In this document: positions 56,560 to 64,000 of the stretch, piece by piece | Position numbering within the stretch: the first letter of the stretch is position 1 | Layout: every line of letters begins with the position of its first letter | Program-made: the position numbers and the translations under genes | NCBI GenBank assembly: GCA_028571685.1 | Contig: CM053162.1 | Location: 73,148,351-73,212,350 of the forward strand | Origin: Heterohyrax brucei | Taxonomy: Eukaryota; Chordata; Mammalia; Hyracoidea; Procaviidae | Direction of reading: 5' to 3' | Length of the DNA stretch: 64,000 bases | Notes under the pieces: model-generated | Told to the model about the DNA's origin: nothing | Database searches by the model: none | What the model saw: the letters and a program-made list of their open reading frames with translations, nothing else

Positions 56560-57282
56560 TTTTTCTTCACTGTTACAAAAGTGCATATGTAAAACATTTG
56601 TCACGTCAGCAGTTTCTGCGGGCACAGTTCAGTGACGTTGAACACATTCATCAGTTGTACAGCCATCACAGCTGTCCCTTTCCCCACGTCATTCCACCAC
56701 CATTGACAGAAGCTGGTTGCTTCCTTGGCAGGGACCAGCTCTTGTCACTCCTGCCGTCCTGGCAGCCACTAGTGAGCTTTGGTCATTGTATGTCTGCCTG
56801 TTCTATGTATGGGACATCAGACACTGTTTGTCCTTTTGTGACTGCTTCATTTCACTTAACACACTGTTTTCAGGGTTTGTCACGGTGCGCTGTGTGTTCT
56901 GTGGTGTGCAGGCACACCACACTCTGTCTGTCTGTCATCTGTTGGTGGACGTTGGGCTGTTCCCGCCTTTGGGCTGTTGTGACCCACGGTGCTGTGGTGA
57001 ACACGGGTGTGCAGCTTTCTGTTTGTGTTCTTGCCTTCCGTTGTTTTGGTAGGTATCTGAGCTGGGATTGTTGGGTCCTGGGGTGGTGGTGCTGTGAGAA
57101 ACCGCTCAGCTGTGCTCCACAGTGGTGTCCCACTTTCTGTTCTTACTGTTAGTGGGTGAGGCTTACCGTTTTCACCATATCCTAGCCAGCACTTTTTTTT
57201 CCCGTTTCCATTTATTTATTTTTGACCTATAGCCATTCTATGACTATCACATTGGTATCTCACTGTGGATTTGATTGGCATT
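56560..57282 (-). mobile_element. Old L1 3' portion (antisense)
   Basis: 'cattcatcagttgtacagcc', 'acatcagacactgtttgtcc', 'gactgcttcatttcacttaa' and 'tggtatctcactgtggattt' follow the L1M-like order. The 217-codon frame across it is a shadow. Confidence 0.7.
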
Positions 57283-57452
57283 TCCCTACCCAGGTGGCAT
57301 AGTGGTTGGGTGCTATGGTTGATAACCGGAAGGTCAGCAGTTCAAATCCACCAGGTGCTTCTTGGAAACACTATGGGGCAGTTGTACTCTGTCTGTAGGG
57401 TCGCTGTGAGTCAGAACTGACTTAACAACCGTGGGATTGGCTTTTTTTGTTT
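57283..57452 (+). mobile_element. AfroSINE copy
   Basis: 'ccaggtggcatagtggttgg' A-box region, 'agcagttcaaatccaccagg' B box, 'tagggtcgctgtgagtcaga' end. Confidence 0.92.
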
Positions 57453-57482
57453 GAAATGACTGATGAAGCCCTGGTGCTGCAG

Positions 57483-57602
57483 CGGTTAGGAGCTGTTGGT
57501 TAGGAACTGTTGGTTAAGAACTGCAGTGGTTAAGAGCTGTTGGTTAAGAACTATTGGTTGAGAACTGAGGTGGTTAAGAACTGTTGGTTAGGAACTGCAG
57601 TT
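57483..57602. repeat. 14-16-bp minisatellite derived from a SINE A box
   Basis: About eight units of the type gaactgttggttaa, some with inserted 'cagtggttaa'. It follows 'ccctggtgctgcagcggtta', an AfroSINE head, so the repeated unit is the A-box 'gtggttaagagct'. No B box or body follows. Confidence 0.88.
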
Positions 57603-59284
57603 TAGAGACCACCTCAAGAATAGATTTGATGTGTTGAACACTAATGACCAGAGACCAGGTGAGTTGTGGAACACGTGAAGAAAGGAAAAGGTTATTCAAA
57701 TGACAAGAAAGAAAGAAAAGACCAAGTTGGGTGTCAGAAGAGACTCTGCAACTTGCTCTCAGATGTTGAGTAGCTAAAGCCAAAGGAAGAAATGATGAAA
57801 TAAAAGCTGAAAAGAAGATTTCAGTGTGGCCCCGGAAGGCAGAGTTAAGTGTTCTGACAAGTGCAGAGAGCTGGAGGTGATAAGCCAAGAGAGAAGAACA
57901 CGACCTGCATTTCTCAAGCTGGAAGAATTGAAGAAAACAGTCAAGCCTAGAGTTGCAGTAGTGAGGGATTCTATAGGGAAAATACTAAATGACTTAGGGA
58001 GCATCAAAGGAAGGTGGATGGGGTACACAGAGTCGTTCCACAAGAGAGATGATGGATGTTTGACCTTTGCTGGAGGTGGCACCTGGTCAGTCACTGATGG
58101 TGCTGAAGGAAGATGCCAGAGCTGCATGGAAAGCACTCGGGAAAACTAGGCTCCAGGAATTTATGGAATATCAACTGAGATGTTTTAACAATTATAGGCA
58201 GCACTGGAAGTACTCACTCATCTATGCCAAGAAATTTGGAGAACAGCTACCTGGCCAACCAGCCAGAAGAGATCCGTATTTCTGCCTATTTCCAGGAAAG
58301 GTGATCCAACTAAATGCAGAAATTATTGTGCGATGTCATTAATATCACACACAAGCAAGATTTTGCTCAAGATGATTCAAAACCAGCTGCAGCAGTACAT
58401 TGTCAGGGAACTGTCAGAAACTCAAGCTGGATTCAGAAGAGGATGTGGAACCAGATATCAGATGGGTCTTGGCTGAAAGCAGAGAATACCAGAAAAATGT
58501 TACCTGTATTTCATTGACCATGCAAAGGCATTCAACTGTGTGGATCATGACAAATTATGGATAATGTTGCAGAGAATGGGAATTCCAGAACACCTCATTC
58601 TGCTCGTGAGGGATCTGTCTATGAATTTAGAGGTGGTCATGCAAACAGAACAAGGGGACACTGCGTAGTTTCAAGTTAGGAAAGGTATGTGTCTGGGTTG
58701 TATCCTTTCACCATATATTTTCAATCTGTATGGCCAGCAAATAATCCAAGAAACTGGGCTACATGAAGAAGATTGAGGCATAAGGATTGGAGGAAAACTC
58801 ATTAGTAACTCATGTTATGCAGATGACACAGCCTTGCTTGCTGAAAATAACCCCACCCAACCCAACCTCACTGCTGCTGAGTCAGTTGTGACTCACAGCC
58901 GCCCTGTAGGGCAGAGTAGAACTGCCCTATAGAGTTTCCAAGGAGTGCCTGGCAGATTCAAACTGCCAACTTTTTGGCTAGCAGATGTAGCATTTAACCA
59001 CCGTGCCACAAGTGCAGAATGTGAAGAGGGTTTGAAACACTGATGAAGATCAAGGACCACAGCGTTCAGTGTGAATTACACCTCAACATCAGGAAAAAAA
59101 TCCTCACCACTATACCAGTAAGCAGCATTATGATAAATGGAGAAAAGATTAAGGTTGTCAAGAATTTCATTTCACTCGGCTCCACAATGAATGCCCGTGG
59201 AGGCAGCCGTCAGGAAATCGAAAGACATGTTGCACTGGGAAAATCTGCTGCAGGGACCTCTGTAAAGTGTTGGAAAGCAAACCA
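57602..59284 (+). mobile_element. RTE/BovB-like LINE, internal to 3' region, with nested AfroSINE
   Basis: Sense RT coding remnants: 'agagaccacctcaagaatag' start, 'gcattcaactgtgtggatca', and 'ttatgcagatgacacagcct' (the YADDT motif, codons tat gca gat gac aca). 5'- and 3'-truncated, with in-frame stops. Confidence 0.85.
58848..59008 (-). mobile_element. AfroSINE nested in RTE (antisense)
   Basis: 'cccaacctcactgctgctga' to 'taaccaccgtgccaca', inserted just after the RTE YADD region. Confidence 0.9.
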
Positions 59285-59449
59285 GCTGTGCAAGGTTGGT
59301 CAGCTAGCGGTTAGACGAGGGTGAGGGCAGAGAGCACAGCTGGGCCGAGCTGTGCAGTGGGGTTGATCGGCTAGCAGTTAGAGACTTCATCTTTGGTTGC
59401 TTGTACTTTACGTGTAGTAGCTAAGAAACTCATTGCCTAACCCAGGGTC

Positions 59450-59990
59450 ACAAAGAGTTACACCTATGTTTTCCTTGAAGAGTTTTAGAATTTAACCCTT
59501 AGGTCTCTGATACATTTTGAGCTGATTTTTGTATATGGTGTGAGGTTGGATTCCAGCATCTTTGTTTTGGCATGTGAGTGTCTCAGCCTGATCTGTTCAA
59601 AAGACTCTTTCTTCTTTCTCCATTCAGTTGTCTGGTGATTCCTGTTGGAAGTCAGTTGCCTGTAAATATGTGGATATTTCTGGACACTGAGTTATCCTTT
59701 ATTAATCTACATATCACTCCTTATGCCACCATCACACTGACTTGAGGAGTATAGCTTCGTATTTAAGTTTCAAAATTGAGAAGAATATGCCCTCCAGCTT
59801 TTTTTTTTTTCCTGATTATTTTGGCCCCTTGCATTTCTATGTAAATTTTAGGGTGAGCTTGTCAATTACTACGAAAAGACAGCTGGGTTTTTGGTAGTAA
59901 TTGTGTTGAATCAGTAGGTCAGTTTGAGGAGTATACTTGTTTGAAATGTGTCGCCCTCCCCTAAATTGATATCTGTCCAGAACAATTGTT
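59450..59990 (-). mobile_element. L1 ORF2 fragment (antisense)
   Basis: 'ctctgatacattttgagctg', 'gtatatggtgtgaggttgga', and 'ctccagctttttttt' mirror the antisense ORF2 text seen at 24386. Confidence 0.75.
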
Positions 59991-60458
59991 TGTGTAGTAG
60001 CATCTGTCAGCCTGTTCTTGTGGGAACACATTTTTGTGTGTTTCTTGGAGAAGCTTTTGTCCAGTGGTAGCGTTCTGTACAACTGTGGGAAAGTGTTACA
60101 GCCAGCGTACTGACCTTGGTACAACGCCCCAGCCCACCGGTTCAGAGTCGTCCAGTCTCACTTGTCCTCCTTTGTGTGTGTATTTAGGTCTGCCCAGTTT
60201 TGTTCCTGCAGGTTGGTGTGTCGGGTTACCAGAGCCAGGATACGGGGTGGGCCCATCCCCACGGCGGTCCCTTCTGTTGCCCATCCCCACGGCGGTCCCT
60301 CCTGTTGCCCATCCCCACGGCGGTCCCTCCTGTTGCCCTCTTGGTGACGGTGCCCGCCCCCTGCAGGCCCTCTGGTCATCACTCATCCGTCTCCACTTCT
60401 GCATGTTGCTGGCTTCAGAATTGTTAGATGGATAGAGTGATACCACACTCCATCTGTG
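59991..60458. other. Intronic, unassigned, contains minisatellite
   Basis: No gene recognised. The only structured part is the 28-bp array at 60252-60335. Confidence 0.4.
60252..60335. repeat. 28-bp minisatellite (3 copies)
   Basis: Units at 60252, 60280 and 60308 begin cccatccccacggcggtccc. One difference (ttctgttg versus cctgttg) separates the copies. Confidence 0.95.
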
Positions 60459-62530
60459 TTGTTGACGTTGTCCAGTGCCATTGACTTGGCTCTGACTCCT
60501 GGTGGCCCTGTGTGTGACAGAACCCAGTGCTGCCCGGTCCTGGTCCAGGCCCTCGGTCGCTGTCGTGCTGGAGCCCGCTGTTGCCCGCTGTCGCAGCCCC
60601 TGTGCCGGCCCGTCTCCTTGGGGGTCTTCCTCCCTTTCACTGACCTGCACTTTGCCAAGCAGATGCCCTTTTTTAGGGACTGGTACCTCCTGACAGCATG
60701 TCCAAGGTACGTAAGATGCAGTCTTGCTGTCTTTGCTTCCAAGGAGCACTCTGGTTGGACTTCTTCCAGAACAGATCTGTTTTTCTTTTGGCGGTCCATC
60801 GTATGTTCAACATTCTTCTCCCACACCATGATTCAGAGGCATCAATTCTTCTTCTGTCTTCCTCATTCACTGTCTGGCTTTTGCATGCACATGATGCAAT
60901 TGAAGATAACATGGCTTGGGTCAGGCACACCTTAGTCGTCAAGGTGACATCTTTGCTTTCCAATAATTTAAAGAGGTCTCCTGCAGCAGATTTGCCCATT
61001 ACAGTACATCATTTGAGCTCTTAACTGCTGCTTCTGTGCATGCTGATTGTGGAACCGAGTGAAATGAAATCCTTGGCAACCTTAATTCTGTCTCCATTTA
61101 TCATGATGTTCTTTACTGGTCCAGTTATGAGGAGTTTTGTTTTCTTTATATTGAGCTGTAATCCATACAGTGCCCTGTGGTCTTTGATCTTTATTAGTGT
61201 TTCAAATCCTCTTCACTGTAAGCAGTCGGGGTGTGTTGTCTGCATAATACGGGTTGTTAAGTAGTCTCCCTTCAATCCTGAAGCCTCATTCTTCTTTAGT
61301 CCAGCATCTGGGATTATTTGCTCAGCATACAGATTGAATACATATGGTGAAAGGATGTAACCCTGAAGTATACCTTTCCTGAAGACCATGTAGTGTCTCC
61401 TGGTTCTGTTTGAATGACTGCTTTGTGACCTATGCGCAGATTCCTCATGAGCACAGTGAAGCGCTCTGTGATTCCCACTTTCCCTAATGTGATCCATAAT
61501 TTCTTATGACCACGCAGTTGAATGCCTCTGCATAGTCAGTGAAACACAAGTAAACATCTTTCTGGTATTCTCTGCTTTCAGCCCAGATCTGTTTGACATC
61601 AGCCGTGATAGTTCTGATTCCATGTCCTTGTCTAAATCCGTCTTGAATTTCTGGCAGTTCCTTGTCAGTATACTGTTGTGGTTGCTTTTGAATGATGTTT
61701 AGTAAAATTTTACTTGTGTGTGATATTAATGATATTGTTTGATAATTTGCTCATTTGGTTGGATTGCCTTCCTCGGGAACAGGTGTGAGTATGGATCCTT
61801 ACAGTTGGTTGGCCAGGTGGCTGTTCTCCAAGTTTCCTGACGTAGATGAGGGAGCACTTCCAGTGCTGTGTGTGTTGGTTGAAATCTCTCAGTTGATACT
61901 CTGTCAATTCCTGGATCCTTGATTTATTGCCAGTGCCTTCAGTGCCACTTCGACTTTTGCTTTTAGTACCATTGGTTCCTGTTTATATGCCGCCTCTTGA
62001 AAGGGTTGAGTGTCAGCTGTTTCTTTCTGCTGTGACGAATCGGTGTGCCTTCCATCTTCTCTTGCTGCTTCCTGTGTCATTTAATATTTTACCTGTAGAG
62101 TGCTTCCCTATTGCAGCTTGAGGCTTGAGTTTTGTCTTCAGTTCTTTTAGTTTGAGAAATGCAGTCTGTTCTTCCCTCTTGGTTTTCTGTCTCCAGGTCT
62201 TTGGACGAGCTGTTATAGCACTCTGTCATTCGGCATCATTCCACAGGTCTTCTGGTCTTTGCTCATGAGTGTCCAACACAAAAAATCTGTTCTCGATGTG
62301 GTGTCTGAACTCAGGTGGGGTGGACTCAAGGCTGCGCCCCGCCTCTTGTGGGCCTGCTGCTGTTTCTCCTGGTTTCAGTTGGAACTTTCATGTGAACAGT
62401 TGGTGGTCCGTGCTGCCGTTGGCCCCTGGCCTTTTTCTGTGATGTCGAGCTTTTCTGTCTCCTCTCTCCACAGATGTAGTCAGTTGGGTTCCTGTGTATT
62501 CCATCTGGTGAGGGCCGTGCTGTAGTCCCC
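60459..62530 (-). mobile_element. RTE/BovB-like LINE (antisense), 3' two-thirds
   Basis: Antisense RTE from its 3' tail (60459) to the endonuclease region near 62460-62520 ('cacagatgtagtcagttggg'). Phrases match the copy at 17703-20960 in the same order. The remaining 5' end follows in inverted orientation. Confidence 0.87.
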
Positions 62531-62728
62531 CATCTGTGTGTAAGTGTGTTGTACTATGGGGGCTTGCTGTGATGCTGGAGGCTGTGACACAATTAGTCAC
62601 CTGCCAGCAGGGTCCCACATGGCAGTCAGGGTTCAGCTGAGCTTCCAGACTAAGACAGGCAAGGAGGAAGGACCGGTAGGCTGCTTCTGAGAAGGATTAG
62701 CCAGGGAAAGCCTTGTGAAGAGCAGCTC
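62531..62728 (+). mobile_element. Inverted 5' end of the same RTE
   Basis: Sense RTE 5' end: 'actatgggggcttgctgtga', 'tgctggaggctgtg', 'agctgagcttccagactaag'. It directly abuts the antisense 3' portion, the arrangement left by twin priming. Confidence 0.75.
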
Positions 62729-62734
62729 AACCTT

Positions 62735-63170
62735 TGGAGACTGGATTGTTTTCGCTCAGCTTAATTTCCTGGAGATTCATCACAGCTGTTTGTGTATCAG
62801 CGGTTTATTCCTTTTCATTACTGGGCTGCTTGCTGTGGAGTGGACGTACTGCAGTCTGCTGGCTCACGTGTTGAGGGACATCTGCGTTGGGTCCAGGTCT
62901 GGGCTGCTGTGATTATAGGTGACGGGAACATGTGTGTATATGCTTTTGTATGAGCATGTGTTGTCATTTTTTCTGGAATAAATACCCACAGTGCAGTTGC
63001 ATGACCGGGGTGCATGTTGCCAAAGCCTCTTCCGAAGTGGCTGCACACGTCCCTGCGTTACACTGTGCCTCACCTGGCTTCTCTGTGTCGTCGCCAGCCT
63101 TGGGTGGTGTCACTCTTTTATTTCAGTCATTTGACTGTGTAATGAGCTTAGTGTTTATGATGGTTAGATT
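62735..63170 (-). mobile_element. Old L1 3' portion (antisense)
   Basis: 'ctcagcttaatttcctggag', 'gcatgaccggggtgcatgtt', 'cgaagtggctgcacacgtcc'. L1M-like order. Confidence 0.65.
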
Positions 63171-63590
63171 TTAAGTTTGTCTCTGCAATTGCGTTCTACC
63201 GAATGGCCAGTTTATTCTTTGCAGTACTTTAAGATGACCTGTTATTGCGTATTTTATGAATTATCTGTGGCCTTCTGGCTTCCTAAAAATTCTTAGTACT
63301 AGCAACTTTCTTATGGAATGGTTGGTTGAGTGTGCTTTTTGATACCGTGTGATGAAGCACCTTCGTGTTTGGAAGACCTGCACCGACTTGTGTAGCAGGA
63401 ATTTTCACATGACTGACACCTGACGGCACACAGCTATGCACAGGTCAGAGGTCCATGTGAAGTGTGAGATGCGTGTGATTGGACCGGGCACAAACTTCTC
63501 GCTGGTACCATTTCTGAGTGTGTGTTGCAGCTTACCTGTAAGAAACTGCCGCTTGCCAAATTTTGTGGCTTACATCAAAGAAAAACACTT
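63171..63590. other. Intronic, no gene or repeat assigned
   Basis: Probably part or flank of the hAT element that follows, but no signature is clear here. Confidence 0.35.
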
Positions 63591-63594
63591 GTAA

Positions 63595-64000
63595 TTGTCT
63601 GAACAGGCCTTAACCCTACTTCCTCCTCCTCCAGCTGCCTATCTCTGTGAGGCTGATTTTCGTCACATAGTTTCACTGCAGCCAAACACAGCAGTGCATC
63701 GAATGCAGAATTGGTTACAAGTTGAGAGAACCTGGCTGTCTCCTGTTAAGCTAGCATTGGAGGAATTTGCCAAATGCGTAAGAGTCCCAGTCTTCCAAGT
63801 GATTTACCTTTTGGGAGTATGTGATTGTGAAAATTACATTCTTTAACATGTAGTGGGACTCTTGTTTTTAAAGGCATTAATATTTTTTTAAATTCCTAAG
63901 CTTACATTTCTAATACATTAGGTACTTATGTATCTAAAAGTTTATGTATGTAAAACCTTTGTTTATAGAAAGTTCTTTAGGACCCTCTGTAAATTTTATT
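63595..64000 (+). mobile_element. hAT DNA transposon 3' end with transposase remnant (cut by window)
   Basis: The frame at 63595-63846 ends with the hAT C-terminal dimerisation pattern EQALTLLPPPPAAYLCEADF, where the family has a 'YLCE.GFS' motif. It then degenerates. The AT-rich 3' noncoding part ('aacatgtagtgggactcttg', 'gttctttaggaccctctgta') resembles the end of a mammal-wide fossil hAT family (Zaphod/Blackjack/Charlie type; exact name uncertain). The 3' TIR lies beyond 64000. Confidence 0.72.

Larger units (their letters stand above)
8017..64000 (+). other. EXOC6B: EXOC6B intron 1 (5' part, not ended in window)
   Basis: Begins at the GT donor (GTAACTG) after exon 1. No sequence encoding the expected exon 2 (continuing R-S-V-Y-D...) was recognised downstream, so the remaining 56 kb is read as intron. 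EXOC6B is known to be a several-hundred-kb gene with long introns. Everything listed below is intronic, and '-' strand elements are antisense to the transcript. Confidence 0.75.

Noticed and set aside
56499..57152. 217-codon open frame.
   Set aside because: Runs antisense across an old L1, so it is a shadow of LINE sequence.
8017..64000. Search for EXOC6B exon 2.
   Set aside because: No stretch resembling the expected continuation after the exon 1 donor was found by reading. A short exon could be missed by eye, so this is absence of evidence only.

Overview
The window is mammalian nuclear DNA, almost certainly from an afrotherian and most likely an elephant or close relative. The main clue is the repeat content. 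There are more than 25 copies of a tRNA-headed SINE of the AfroSINE type, many RTE/BovB-like LINE fragments whose 3' tail matches the SINE tail, and L1 elements of a lineage with a distinctive long 3' UTR. No bacterial, plasmid or viral gene organisation is present, and no RNA gene or CRISPR array was found.

Only one real protein-coding segment can be supported. This is coding exon 1 of EXOC6B (exocyst subunit 6B/Sec15B) at 7919-8016 on the + strand. It sits in a CpG island (about 7700-9170) that carries GC boxes and a ZNF143/STAF-type promoter motif. Positions 1 to about 7600 are 5' flanking DNA. Positions 8017-64000 are read as part of the very long EXOC6B intron 1, because no exon 2 was recognised downstream.

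Layout. 1-7600: flank with AfroSINEs, a MIR, old L1 pieces and an RTE tail. 7600-9600: promoter, exon 1, a 45-bp minisatellite inside the CpG island and a 65-bp tandem repeat just after it. 11100-17650: old L1 (-), SINE clusters, and an unnamed interspersed repeat whose start has been amplified into a 48-bp minisatellite. 17700-20960: a nearly full-length decayed RTE (-). 21300-24610: L1 (-) split by an RTE (+). 24850-36700: L1 pieces in both orientations, with minisatellites. 36791-38046: a complete but broken mariner transposon with TIRs and TA target duplication. 38800-46600: old L1, SINE clusters and a MIR split by L1. 47057-55661: a 5'-truncated L1 (+) and a full-length 7.1 kb L1 (-), each with perfect target-site duplications, forming a roughly 1 kb inverted repeat. 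55938-56302: a palindromic mariner-derived element. 57283-62728: SINE, an A-box-derived minisatellite, RTE (+), L1, and an RTE with a 5' inversion. 63595-64000: the 3' end of a hAT DNA transposon cut by the window edge.

No new multi-gene system is evident. The more interesting observations are structural: the foldback mariner, the inverted L1 pair, the twin-primed RTE, composite tRNA-Gly/RTE SINEs, minisatellites born from repeats, and features of the EXOC6B 5' end. Family names for repeats rest on remembered consensus patterns, not on a database search.
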